DNA from: UBA6244 sp965140775
GTDB taxonomy: Bacteria > Bacteroidota > Bacteroidia > Bacteroidales > F082
Reading direction: 5' to 3'
Length of the DNA stretch: 64,000 bases
NCBI GenBank assembly: GCA_965140775.1
Contig: OZ223471.1
Location: 3,224,001 to 3,288,000 of the forward strand
Numbering within the stretch: position 1 is the stretch's first letter; each line of letters begins with the position of its first letter. Positions 42,113 to 50,794 of the stretch are shown here, in pieces. A program made the position numbers and the translations under genes. A model generated the notes under the pieces. It did no database searches. It saw nothing but the letters and a program-made list of their open reading frames with translations, and had not been told where the DNA came from.

Positions 42113-42739
42113 CTACTTACCCAGACTGATGATTAATCCACCGGAAAAGTCGCCCTGAACAATGGCTGCATACGAATCCACATACAAACCACCGCCTGAA
42201 CCACCCGACCCAATACCGTAATAGCCACCCACACCACCAAAATTCATGGGCATCATCAACCTACCCCGCAACATAATACCTACCCGCTCAGACACCATCA
42301 ATTTGGCTCCCAGCCCAAGGGTGATTGAGAAACGCCAGGTATCGTTGTAGTTGCTTACTTTGGGACTAAAAATGGTGGCACCCATGGAAAAGGATCCGAA
42401 AGGCTTGATTTTATCGTCACCTCCAAGCGTTTTCAGCACGCCAATTTGCAAATAATTGGTGGACACATCTACTTCATCGTCGTTGTAACCAATTTTATAA
42501 GCAGTGAATTTGGCCTTACTGTCAAGCCTTGAATAGCTGATTTCCAGATCAGTGGAATACTTAATATCCGGCACAATAATGGAAACACCATAGTTCATGC
42601 CATCGGCAATTTTTAATTTTCCTTCGTAAAATTTAACACTTCCGCCAAACATGTATCCAACCGACGGAACAATTTCCACCTGACTATAGGCCAAAACCGG
42701 AAAGAGCAGGATCAATAACAGAGCTTTTAATTTATTCAT
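42113..42739 (-). CDS. Small outer-membrane beta-barrel protein
   Basis: From ATG 42739 the product has 208 residues with a signal peptide (MNKLKALLLILLFPVLAYSQ) and then alternating strands (VEIVPSVGYMFGGSVKFYEG, then STNYLQIGVLKTLGG). A glycine-rich loop lies near the end (GGVGGYYGIGSGGSGGG). The size suggests an eight-stranded barrel of the OmpA/OmpX kind. The longer open frame to 42823 lacks any signal at its N-terminus and is rejected. Function is unknown. Confidence 0.75.
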   Translation of the reverse strand: MNKLKALLLILLFPVLAYSQVEIVPSVGYMFGGSVKFYEGKLKIADGMNYGVSIIVPDIKYSTDLEISYSRLDSKAKFTAYKIGYNDDEVDVSTNYLQIGVLKTLGGDDKIKPFGSFSMGATIFSPKVSNYNDTWRFSITLGLGAKLMVSERVGIMLRGRLMMPMNFGGVGGYYGIGSGGSGGGLYVDSYAAIVQGDFSGGLIISLGK

Positions 42740-43190
42740 GGAAGTAGGTTTATTGAGTAGTTGATATCTGTGGCTAAAATAGAAATTTATTTGTTGCACC
42801 CGCAAGATGTGGCAGCTAAGCAATCACAAACAGAAAAGTTAGTTGAATTGTATCGGAAAATATTGGCGAGCACAGCTGGTTTTATCAGCGCTTCCGGGAA
42901 TTTTGTTTGACCGTTTGGCATTATAAAACCGCAAATACAAAACATCGATATATGGTACATTCGCCCATTTACACAAATAAATTCCCTAATTTTACGCAAA
43001 CAAAACCCAATGACCAATTATTGGCATGAAAGATGAAGATGATTTTAAACGGTGAAAAATATTTAGAAGGCTGGTTATTAATTTAGCACGTGAGTAATTT
43101 CGTTGTAAATATTATGGAAATCGCTGATGGAGTTGGGTTTCATCAGACGTTTTGTTTCAGTAAAAAAACTACCCTTCCCCCCAAAAAAAC
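42740..43190. other. Intergenic region of about 450 bases between hydE and the outer-membrane protein gene
   Basis: No confident gene. A 49-codon plus-strand frame (42761-42910, TTG or GTG start) and a 22-codon minus-strand frame ending near 43082 look weakly coding but match nothing I know. Homopolymer runs (A7 43162-43168, C6 43177-43182, A7 43183-43189) sit directly behind the hydE stop. There is no clear terminator for the hydrogenase operon and no clear promoter for the outer-membrane protein. Confidence 0.5.
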
Positions 43191-44276
43191 CTACCCCTTC
43201 CTCCCGGTAAAATGCAGCGAATCGCCCTTCACACCATAGCCTACCACGCATCCGGCTTCGGCCACCTGGCGCTCAAGATTTCGCAGGCTGTCTTCGGCTT
43301 CTTCGTCCACACCGGGTTTATTGAGGTAGAGGGCATAGTTGTTGCGGTACAAACCGGGGGTAATATTGGGCATCATCACGTTGGCGCCCACTTTCAGGGC
43401 ATTGATGCGCCCACGCTTGTCCAATGCCTGCAAAGCTGTGGTGGAGGCAATGTTGATGTCTTTCATCATTATACGCAACAGGGCAATCATTTTCAAACTG
43501 AGTTGAATGCGTTCAGCCACGGGTATCAGGGTGTGTTGGTATTGATACAATGGGGTGTCCTCATGCTCGATATAAGGGCCCATGCCACACATGTCGATGT
43601 CCAGATCGCGCATAAACAACAGGTCGGAGGCCAAATCGACCATGGTTTGAAAGGGCAGCCCAATCATCACGCCCGTTCCGGTTTGGTATCCGGTGGATTT
43701 CAATAAATCCAATGCCTTCAGGCGTGTGTCGTAATCGTGCATGGCATCCTGCGGATGAATTTTATGGTACAATTCCGGATTGGACGATTCGATGCGCAGA
43801 AGATATCGGGTAGCGCCCAATTCCCGCCAATGCTGATAGGTGGCGCGGGTTTGTTCTCCACATGAAAGGGTTACGCCCAACTGACCATTGCCCAATATGT
43901 GCGCACGCTGCAAGATGTGGTCTATTTTCCGGATAAAAGTTTCGGTTTGCAACTCACCCGACTGCACCACCAAGCTACCCATATTGCTGTCCACGGCATA
44001 CTGTATGGCACGGTCAATCTCGGCATCGCTAACCATGTAGCGGTGACAATTGGAGTTGCTTTTTCTGATTCCGCAATAGTAGCAATCCTTTTCGCAGATA
44101 TTCGACAGCTCGATGAGTCCGCGCAAATACACCTTGTTTCCTGCATATTGGGCTTTGATGCGTGCCGCTTCCGTGAAAATGACCTGTGTTTCAGCTTCAT
44201 TGGCAGTGAGCAACCTCACCAAGGTTTCATGGTTGAATTGGCGCGCTTTTAATATGGAAACAATTGCACTGCTCAT
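43191..44276 (-). CDS. hydE: [FeFe]-hydrogenase maturase HydE (radical SAM)
   Basis: The 361-residue radical SAM enzyme has the cluster motif CEKDCYYCG (Cx3Cx2C) in the context IELSNICEKDCYYCGIRKSN. Further motifs are LVVQSGE, LSCGEQTRATYQHWRELGA, LLRIESSNPELY and GTGVMIGLPFQT. HydE works with HydG on the diiron precursor of the H-cluster carried by HydF. It is the last gene of the operon, seven bases behind hydF. Confidence 0.94.
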   Translation of the reverse strand: MSSAIVSILKARQFNHETLVRLLTANEAETQVIFTEAARIKAQYAGNKVYLRGLIELSNICEKDCYYCGIRKSNSNCHRYMVSDAEIDRAIQYAVDSNMGSLVVQSGELQTETFIRKIDHILQRAHILGNGQLGVTLSCGEQTRATYQHWRELGATRYLLRIESSNPELYHKIHPQDAMHDYDTRLKALDLLKSTGYQTGTGVMIGLPFQTMVDLASDLLFMRDLDIDMCGMGPYIEHEDTPLYQYQHTLIPVAERIQLSLKMIALLRIMMKDINIASTTALQALDKRGRINALKVGANVMMPNITPGLYRNNYALYLNKPGVDEEAEDSLRNLERQVAEAGCVVGYGVKGDSLHFTGRKG

Positions 44277-44283
44277 GACCAGA

Positions 44284-45486
44284 CTATCTTTTGGGAAAGG
44301 GAGCCACGGCCCTGTCGAAAATTCCGTTCATGTAGGCGATGGAAAGTCCGTAATTGGTAACGGGAACTCCTGCATCCAAAGCGGATTTCAAACGTCCGGC
44401 CAACTGTTTTTGGGTCACCACACAACCGCCACATTGCACAACCAATGCATAATTGGCGATGTCTCCTGGGAAAGGATCATTGCCTGCCACCACATCAAAA
44501 TCCAGGTTCTTTCCGGAAAATTTGGATATCCACTTGGGAAGTTTCACCCGGCCAATGTCGTCGCAACTCACATGGTGGCTGCACGATTCGAGAATGAGCA
44601 CCCGATCGCCGTCCTGAAGCTGACCCAATTTCGGCGTGCCTGCCATGTAGGCATCAAAATTGGCACGAATGCGGGCAAACAACACACTAAATCCGGTAAG
44701 CGGAATGTGTTCGGGAACTATTTTTGAAACCATGCCAAATGCCTGACTATCCGTTACTACCAACGAAGGCTGCCATCCCCGATCAAACACATCCTGCAAT
44801 TCTGTTTCTTTGACCACCAAACAAAGGGCATCGTGGTCGAGCACATCGCGAATGGCCATTTGTTGGGGTAAAATCATGCGACCTTCGGGGGCTTCGGAAT
44901 CGATGGGTGTTACAAGCAGCACCAAATCCTTGGGCTTCACCATGCCTTCAAAAAGCGATGGCTTGACGTAGGCGGATGGGGGTATTTTACTTTTGATGAG
45001 TTCGGTGGCAGGAACCAACGAAGCGCCATTTAACGCACTAACATCCAATGGTTCTACTTCTGTTTTTCGCAGGATATTTGCCTTTACCTCCTCCAAAATG
45101 GGTTGGTTATCTGCTTTGTTGTGAAATATTACAAAAGGAACTTCGTATGCTTTAAATTTCTCCACCAGAGCTTCTTCGTAACTACCAAATTGGTTGTTGG
45201 CAATTACCAGAATGGCCAGATCGATGGTGGGAATTACTTTCAAACTACGCTCGATGCGTTTTTCACCCAACTCACCTGAATCATCAATTCCGGCGGTATC
45301 GATGATGATGGCCGGGCCAATGCCAAAAATTTCTACTGATTTTTTCACAGGATCGGTGGTGGTTCCGGCAAAGTCGGAAACAATGGCCACATCCTGCCCC
45401 ACCAGCATGTTAATGATGGAGCTCTTTCCGTTGTTTCTTCTTCCGAACAAACCTATATGTGGTTTTAAGTCTTTTCCTTTGGACAT
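44284..45486 (-). CDS. hydF: [FeFe]-hydrogenase maturation GTPase HydF
   Basis: The 400-residue GTPase scaffold carries the diiron precursor to HydA. The G domain has GLFGRRNNGKSSIINML (P-loop), SDFAGTTTDPV (switch I), IDTAGIDDSG and FHNKADN. The C-terminal cluster-binding motif is normally CxHx(46-53)HCxxC. Here it reads CSH, 46 residues, then QCGGC, so the third ligand His is Gln. The rest of the motif and spacing are intact. It lies between a small open frame (downstream of hydG) and hydE. Confidence 0.93.
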   Translation of the reverse strand: MSKGKDLKPHIGLFGRRNNGKSSIINMLVGQDVAIVSDFAGTTTDPVKKSVEIFGIGPAIIIDTAGIDDSGELGEKRIERSLKVIPTIDLAILVIANNQFGSYEEALVEKFKAYEVPFVIFHNKADNQPILEEVKANILRKTEVEPLDVSALNGASLVPATELIKSKIPPSAYVKPSLFEGMVKPKDLVLLVTPIDSEAPEGRMILPQQMAIRDVLDHDALCLVVKETELQDVFDRGWQPSLVVTDSQAFGMVSKIVPEHIPLTGFSVLFARIRANFDAYMAGTPKLGQLQDGDRVLILESCSHHVSCDDIGRVKLPKWISKFSGKNLDFDVVAGNDPFPGDIANYALVVQCGGCVVTQKQLAGRLKSALDAGVPVTNYGLSIAYMNGIFDRAVAPFPKR

Positions 45487-45516
45487 GATCTGAGCCTTTG
45501 AGTATGGTGTAATTAG

Positions 45517-45612
45517 TTATTTCAGGGCTCCGTCTGGAGCAAAATCGTTTTCATCTATTTCGTCCGCCATGGGCGGAAAGTGCAATTCTACAAAAATTCC
45601 TTTTCCGGTCAT
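45517..45612 (-). CDS. Possible 31-residue protein between hydG and hydF
   Basis: An ATG frame with 31 codons fits between hydG (38 bases upstream) and hydF (30 bases downstream) on the same strand. It starts MTGKGIFVELHFPPM and continues as an acidic tail (ADEIDENDFAPDGALK). Two short inverted repeats lie inside it: TCCGCC/GGCGGA (about 45562-45576) and GCTCC/GGAGC (about 45527-45540). No family is recognised. It may be a real small protein, a decayed gene or a structured spacer. Confidence 0.3.
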   Translation of the reverse strand: MTGKGIFVELHFPPMADEIDENDFAPDGALK

Positions 45613-45650
45613 TTACATTCCTCACGGGAAAATAGAGTCGGCTTTAGATA

Positions 45651-47081
45651 TTAAAAATACAAATCCCGTTCGCCGGTTTTTATTTTTTCAATACGCTCCC
45701 TGACTGCGCTTTCCAGCTTGGGCTCATTGAGATCGGCAATATTTTTCTCAATGAGCTTCCAGCCTTTTTCAGCGGTTTCAGGTCCTGCATAGTCCATGAT
45801 GTATTCCGACAAAGTCAGGATGGCGTTGGGTGTGCAAAACCGTTTGATAAAACCCGGAACAGAAAACTCCATGAAATGCTCGCCCGTTCGGCCTTTTCGG
45901 TAACAAGCCGTACAAAACGAAGGAAGATAATCCGTATCAATCAGTTCATCAATCACTTCCGCCAGCGAGCGTTCATCATTGATTAAAAATTGCTCTTTGT
46001 TGAGGTCCTGAGGCACTTTTTCTCCCTTGTTGCCATAGGCACCCATTTCCAGTTTGGTACCGGCGTCAATTTGAGAGCATCCATACTGAAGCACCTCTTT
46101 ACGAATGTGTTGAGGTTCGCGGGCTGTCAGAATCATGCCGGTATAAGGCACGGCCAGTCGGAGAATGGCGACAATTTTTGTAAAGGTGTCGTCGTCCACA
46201 TGATACTGTGGATTTACCTTAAATTCAGCGGCATCAGTCAAACGGGGAAATGAAATGGTGTGCGGTCCCACATTGTAACAAGATTCCAGGTGGTTGGTGT
46301 GGCGCACCAGTCCCATCACCTCAAAGCGCCAGTCGTAAAGCCCGAAGAGGACCCCGATACCCACATCATCGAGGCCTGCTTCCTGGGCGCGATCAAGCGA
46401 AGTTAACCTGTAATTGTAATCCGCTTTTTTTCCACTCGGATGGTACCAGGTATAAGCCTCCGGATGATAGGTTTCCTGAAACACCTGGTAGGTTCCGATT
46501 CCGGCTTCCTTCACTATTCTGAATCCTTCCACATCCAAAGGTGCCGCGTTGATGTTCACCCTTCTGATTTCTCCATTACCGGTTTTTACACCATACACGG
46601 TTTTTACATTGTCGGCAATGAATTCGGGTGTATATTTTTTATGTTCACCATATACCAGAATCAGTCGTTTTTGACCATTTTCTTCCAAGGCCGTTACGTT
46701 CTGCACCAATTCCTTGTCGGTCAGGGTTTTGCGCAAAGCCTCGCTGTTGGAAGCACGAAAACCACAATATTTGCAGTTGTTGGAACAAAGATTGCCCACG
46801 TACAAGGGGGCAAACAGTACAATGCGGTTGCCATACACCTTCTTTTTCAGGTCTTTGGCTCCCTGCTTGATGATTTCCACCAAAGCAGGATTGGTGGTAT
46901 TCAACAAAACGGCCACTTCTTGCAGTGTAAGTCGCTTTTTATCCAGCGATTTGGCCACAATTCGCTTCACTTCGGCACGTATGGATACGGCGTCTTTCAA
47001 AAAGGATTCTATTTCGTCGGCATCGATAAAGGGCTGTTGTGGTTGGTCGGGAATCCGGTATTTTTCGGGATAGAATTTCAT
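45651..47081 (-). CDS. hydG: [FeFe]-hydrogenase maturase HydG (radical SAM tyrosine lyase)
   Basis: The 476-residue enzyme cleaves tyrosine to supply the CO and CN ligands of the H-cluster. The radical SAM motif is CSNNCKYCGF (Cx3Cx2C) in APLYVGNLCSNNCKYCGFRA. The second cluster uses the C-terminal SFCTACYRKGRTGEHFME. Other matches are YQVFQETYHPEAY, GVLFGLYDWRFE and GCSQIDAGTKLEMGAYG. It is 11 bases downstream of the receiver-kinase gene, which ties the maturation genes to the signalling genes. Confidence 0.95.
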   Translation of the reverse strand: MKFYPEKYRIPDQPQQPFIDADEIESFLKDAVSIRAEVKRIVAKSLDKKRLTLQEVAVLLNTTNPALVEIIKQGAKDLKKKVYGNRIVLFAPLYVGNLCSNNCKYCGFRASNSEALRKTLTDKELVQNVTALEENGQKRLILVYGEHKKYTPEFIADNVKTVYGVKTGNGEIRRVNINAAPLDVEGFRIVKEAGIGTYQVFQETYHPEAYTWYHPSGKKADYNYRLTSLDRAQEAGLDDVGIGVLFGLYDWRFEVMGLVRHTNHLESCYNVGPHTISFPRLTDAAEFKVNPQYHVDDDTFTKIVAILRLAVPYTGMILTAREPQHIRKEVLQYGCSQIDAGTKLEMGAYGNKGEKVPQDLNKEQFLINDERSLAEVIDELIDTDYLPSFCTACYRKGRTGEHFMEFSVPGFIKRFCTPNAILTLSEYIMDYAGPETAEKGWKLIEKNIADLNEPKLESAVRERIEKIKTGERDLYF

Positions 47082-47092
47082 GGCTGGAGGAT

Positions 47093-48214
47093 TTATTGAA
47101 TGGGCAGTGTTATGATAAAAGTAGTCCCGATGTCGAGGGTACTTTGCACCTCAACGGTTCCATTGTTCAGGTCAATCATTTTTTTCAGAATGGAAAGGCC
47201 GAGTCCGCTTCCGGAAATATCACGGGTTTTATCGGTTTTGATTCGGGTAAATTCCTGAAATAATTTCGACAGGTTTTCTTCGGAGATGCCAATGCCGGTA
47301 TCTTCCACCTTTATCAAAACGCGGTTGTTTTTCTTTTTCATGTTGAAATGCACCTCACCGTTTTCCTTGTTGTATTTCACGGCGTTGGACAACAAATTGT
47401 TGAAAATGATTTCGATTTCCTCGGCGTCGGCAGTAATCATCATGTCTTCGTCGGCATCGAAATTTATTTTCACGTTGCGCTGTATGGCCAAAGGTTCGAT
47501 GGTATGGATGGCGAGGCGGGCAATTTCCGACAAATCCACTTTCTTCAGCTCACGGTTTTTCTTACCCGATTCCAGCTTGGTGAGGTCGAGCAAATCCATG
47601 ATCAGTCCGCGCATCCCTTTAATCCGGATGAGAGAACGGTCGATCATGGCCATATAATCGTCGATGCTGTCGCCCACCTGTTTATCCTGCATTATTTTCA
47701 GATAACCTTCGATGGCATTGAGCGGCGACTTGAGCTCGTGTGAAAGCACAGACAAAAACTGAAATCGAATTTGTTTGCCTTCCTTGTTCATACGCTTGGT
47801 CATACGCTTGAGGAACAAGTGCTTAGAGATGCTCTCGATGGCCGTTTTCAGTTCCTGTGGCGTGAATGGTTTGGGAACAAAATTAAAGGCGCCAAAATTG
47901 GTAGCTTTCACGGCGATATCCAGCGATGCATAGGAAGTAATCATCATCACCGCCGCATCCAGCTTCATTTTGTTAACTTGTTCCAGCACCTCAATTCCCT
48001 GAATACCCGGCAGTTTGTTGTCGAGCAGGATGATATCCACCTGACCATCTTTGATAATTTCCAAAGCCTCTTCACCGGTGGCCGCTTCGATGATATGAAA
48101 CGAGAAATCTTCATCCAAAAAAGGGAATCCGACGGTATAGTTTCGCAAAATTCGTTCGATTCCGGACCTGATTCCGGGTTCGTCGTCAACAATCAGTACA
48201 TTTAGTTTTTCCAT
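47093..48214 (-). CDS. Response regulator-histidine kinase hybrid (REC-HisKA-HATPase)
   Basis: The 373-residue soluble protein begins with a receiver domain (LIVDDEPGIRSGIERIL, phosphorylated Asp about residue 65 in IILLDNKLPGIQG, Lys in FVPKPFTP). A kinase core follows (FLSVLSHELKSPLNAIEGYL, His about residue 159; NNLLSNAVKYN, DTGIGI, GSGLGLSILKKMI). With REC ahead of the kinase it can be switched by another kinase, presumably the H-cluster sensor kinase two genes upstream. No membrane segment or DNA-binding domain is present. It lies between a single receiver protein and hydG. Confidence 0.9.
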   Translation of the reverse strand: MEKLNVLIVDDEPGIRSGIERILRNYTVGFPFLDEDFSFHIIEAATGEEALEIIKDGQVDIILLDNKLPGIQGIEVLEQVNKMKLDAAVMMITSYASLDIAVKATNFGAFNFVPKPFTPQELKTAIESISKHLFLKRMTKRMNKEGKQIRFQFLSVLSHELKSPLNAIEGYLKIMQDKQVGDSIDDYMAMIDRSLIRIKGMRGLIMDLLDLTKLESGKKNRELKKVDLSEIARLAIHTIEPLAIQRNVKINFDADEDMMITADAEEIEIIFNNLLSNAVKYNKENGEVHFNMKKKNNRVLIKVEDTGIGISEENLSKLFQEFTRIKTDKTRDISGSGLGLSILKKMIDLNNGTVEVQSTLDIGTTFIITLPIQ

Positions 48215-48283
48215 GGCCTTTAGTTTTTTATCAACTTTCGTTGAAAGATACGGTGCTGTTTTGTTCGCCTTTCAACCTTGACA

Positions 48284-48679
48284 TTAAAGTTTCAGCAACT
48301 TGTTTATTTCGCGGTGTAGCTGATCGCCACGGATTCCTTTTTCCAGGTACAAGTCGGCTTTGATCCAGTTTTTATCTTCTTCCGTTTCCACATTAAAACT
48401 GATACCGGTTTCGGTGGTAACGGCAGTGGCAATGATCACGGGCATGTTGGGATGAAGTCTTTTAGCTTTGTATGCCAACACAAATCCACTGTCCTGGGTT
48501 TCCATCATCAAATCGAAGATGGCCAGATCGGGTTTGGTGGTTTTCAACAGTTCTTCTCCCTCGGCACGGTTTTGAGCAGTAATTACCTCAAAACCAAAAT
48601 GTTCAACTTGAATTTTCATTTGTTCCAGGTAATCCTGATCGTCGTCCACTATCAACACAAGTTTTTTTAATTCAGACAT
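48284..48679 (-). CDS. Single-domain response regulator in the hydrogenase operon
   Basis: The 131-residue receiver has acidic residues in LIVDDDQDYLEQM, phosphorylated Asp at residue 56 (DLAIFDLMMETQDSGF) and a conserved Lys in YLEKGIRG. There is no output domain. The insert after the Asp (MMETQDSGF, then FNVETEEDKNW) differs from CheY and resembles the receiver at 55004-55510 (ILDVMMTTHFEGF), so the two are probably related. It lies 21 bases downstream of the H-cluster sensor kinase. Confidence 0.88.
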   Translation of the reverse strand: MSELKKLVLIVDDDQDYLEQMKIQVEHFGFEVITAQNRAEGEELLKTTKPDLAIFDLMMETQDSGFVLAYKAKRLHPNMPVIIATAVTTETGISFNVETEEDKNWIKADLYLEKGIRGDQLHREINKLLKL

Positions 48680-48700
48680 GGTATATCAATTTAATAATTT

Positions 48701-50689
48701 TTAATTCAATGGTTTACGTGGTAATGTAATTTTGAAACGGGTGCCTGTAGCGCCCACATTTGGGTCGTTTACCGACTTCACTTTTATTTGTCCTTTGTGC
48801 ATTTTTACGATTCCATACACCAGTGGCAATCCCATTCCGGTGCCTTTGCCGATGGCTTTTGTGGTAAAGAATGGAGTAAATATTTTTTCCATATTCTCGG
48901 GAGCGATACCTGTTCCGGTATCTGCCACCGTAATTTTCACATCGTTTTCTGTGCCTTCCAGAATCAGCGACAACACGCCGCCTTCGGGCATGGCTTCCAC
49001 GGCATTTTTTTCCAGATTGGTGAGCACCTGCATAAATTGGTCGCGATCGATCATGGCCATGGGATTTTCTATATTGGCCGTAAAATCGATGGAAACGGTG
49101 GCCGGTTTTATCACAGACTCCAGGCTATGTTCACAAAACTCCACCATATTGGTTTCCTGCAGGTTTACCTGACTTTTTCGCGCAAAGTTGAGCAATCCGC
49201 CCACGATATTTTTGCAACGATCGGCCTGTTCGGCGATGAGGGTCAGGTCTTTTATCATGGGATTGTCGGGCGCAACTTCCTCTTTCAGGATGTTGCTGTA
49301 CATGGTAATCACACCCAGTGGGTTGTTGAGTTCGTGGGCAATTCCGGCCGAAAGCTGACCCATGTTGGCCAACTTTTCCGAATGACGTAAAGCCAGCCGT
49401 GCGTTGGCCAGTTTTTCGTTGCTTTCATTCAAATCGTTGATGGTGCTATGCATTTTTTCGATGGCGTAGGGCAAACACATTTCGCTTTCGGCCAAACCAT
49501 TGAGGATGGCGATGGCATGTTCGCGGCAACTATCGTAACCACAAGCACCACAGTTGAGGTGGTCGGCGGGTTTTTGTTTTCCCATCGACAACAATATCTC
49601 GGTTATTTTGCTCTCCTCGGGCATCTCCATCAACTGACCTGCAGCCGAAAAACTGCGGCTGTAATCGATGTCGGCAAATCGCTCCACTTGCTCTTTCCAG
49701 GTTTGCTCATCCAAATGCAATAACTTATCAGAAACATACCGACTGATGATACTGCGGCGGCGAAACCTGCTGCCCCCTTTCGACATACCGGGGCCCATGA
49801 TACAGCCTTCGCAGCAAAGCAATTCCAGATGCTTTCCTTTGAGGTTTCCTTTTTCGAACTCCTTGATGGCGTCCTTAAAATTATTCTTGCCATCGGTTAC
49901 AATCACCGAACAATCAGTTACATCGGATGATTTCCCCATGGAGTTGAGCAATCCGTGACTTACCGGAAAACCGGCTCCTTTGGCCGAATAAGGAGGATCA
50001 AATTCGGAAGGTCGCACAGAGGTTGAATTAATTCCCAACTGATTGAACATGTCGCGCAGTTCGGTGAAAGTGATGGACTCGTCCACTTCGGCACTTTCGC
50101 CTTTTTTGGCGATGCAGGGACCCACAAACACCACTTTGGCCTCGTCGCCGTAGAGCCGTTTGATGATGCGGGTAATGGCCACCATGGGCGAAACCAACGG
50201 AGCCAAATGACCAATGAGGTTGGGATGATGTTGTTCAACATAAGCCACCACAGCAGGACAATCGGAGGAAATATAGCCCTCCACCTCACCGTGTTTCAAC
50301 AGATCGTTGTATTCTCTGGCCACCATGTCGGCACCAAACGACACCTCCACCACTTTGTGAAAGCCCAATTTGCGCATCATGCCCACAAAAATGCGGTGGT
50401 CGTCGTATTCGGTAAATTCGGCAGGAAAACTGGGAGCAACAGCAGCAACCACCAATGGTTGGGTAGCCAATAGCGTTTGAACACCTTCTTTCATTTCCAT
50501 AAACGCTTTGGCGCCCTGACTGCATACGTTGACACAGTTTCCGCATACGATGCAACGCTCACCCACCACTTCAGCCTGACCATTAATAATTTTAATGGCC
50601 TTTACCGGACATTCACGAACACAGGTGTAGCATACCCTGCACCTGTCTTTTACCGTGTAAACCAGTTTATTTCTGCTGATGTGTGTCAT
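48701..50689 (-). CDS. HydS-like sensor histidine kinase with ferredoxin and H-cluster domains
   Basis: The 662-residue soluble protein has, in order: two 4Fe-4S motifs (CRVCYTCVRECP and CIVCGNCVNVCS); an [FeFe]-hydrogenase H-cluster domain (about 80-360); a further Fe-S motif NCGACGYDSC (about 380); and a kinase core (SAGIAHELNNPLGVITMYSN, His about 451; DTGTGIAPEN, GTGMGLPLVYGI). The H-cluster motifs are altered: SSDCPA for TSCCPGW, GPCIAKK for MPCTAKK, and CCEGCIMGPG for CPGGCIGGGG. All four cluster-ligand cysteines remain, but the proton-relay Cys is Asp and the Met near the bridging CO is Gly. Such changes are known from group C sensory hydrogenases (HydS). A likely H2 or redox sensor controlling this operon. 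No PAS domain is evident. Confidence 0.88.
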   Translation of the reverse strand: MTHISRNKLVYTVKDRCRVCYTCVRECPVKAIKIINGQAEVVGERCIVCGNCVNVCSQGAKAFMEMKEGVQTLLATQPLVVAAVAPSFPAEFTEYDDHRIFVGMMRKLGFHKVVEVSFGADMVAREYNDLLKHGEVEGYISSDCPAVVAYVEQHHPNLIGHLAPLVSPMVAITRIIKRLYGDEAKVVFVGPCIAKKGESAEVDESITFTELRDMFNQLGINSTSVRPSEFDPPYSAKGAGFPVSHGLLNSMGKSSDVTDCSVIVTDGKNNFKDAIKEFEKGNLKGKHLELLCCEGCIMGPGMSKGGSRFRRRSIISRYVSDKLLHLDEQTWKEQVERFADIDYSRSFSAAGQLMEMPEESKITEILLSMGKQKPADHLNCGACGYDSCREHAIAILNGLAESEMCLPYAIEKMHSTINDLNESNEKLANARLALRHSEKLANMGQLSAGIAHELNNPLGVITMYSNILKEEVAPDNPMIKDLTLIAEQADRCKNIVGGLLNFARKSQVNLQETNMVEFCEHSLESVIKPATVSIDFTANIENPMAMIDRDQFMQVLTNLEKNAVEAMPEGGVLSLILEGTENDVKITVADTGTGIAPENMEKIFTPFFTTKAIGKGTGMGLPLVYGIVKMHKGQIKVKSVNDPNVGATGTRFKITLPRKPLN

Positions 50690-50794
50690 GGTGTTGGTTG
50701 TTAGTTGGTGAAGGCTATCCGGGAAGCCCTAAGTATCAAATTCATTAACCAAAAAAATCTAAATCCTTTCTTCCCGGCAGCATCACCGTAGTTT

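Noticed and set aside
42787..43017. Minus-strand 76-residue frame ahead of the outer-membrane protein gene
   Set aside because: Residue composition is odd (many Cys, Ile and Met), there is no signal or family motif, and it overlaps a competing frame on the other strand.
48701..50689. Annotation as a second catalytic hydrogenase
   Set aside because: The H-cluster motifs lack the proton-relay Cys and the conserved Met, and a full kinase is fused behind; a sensor is the better reading.
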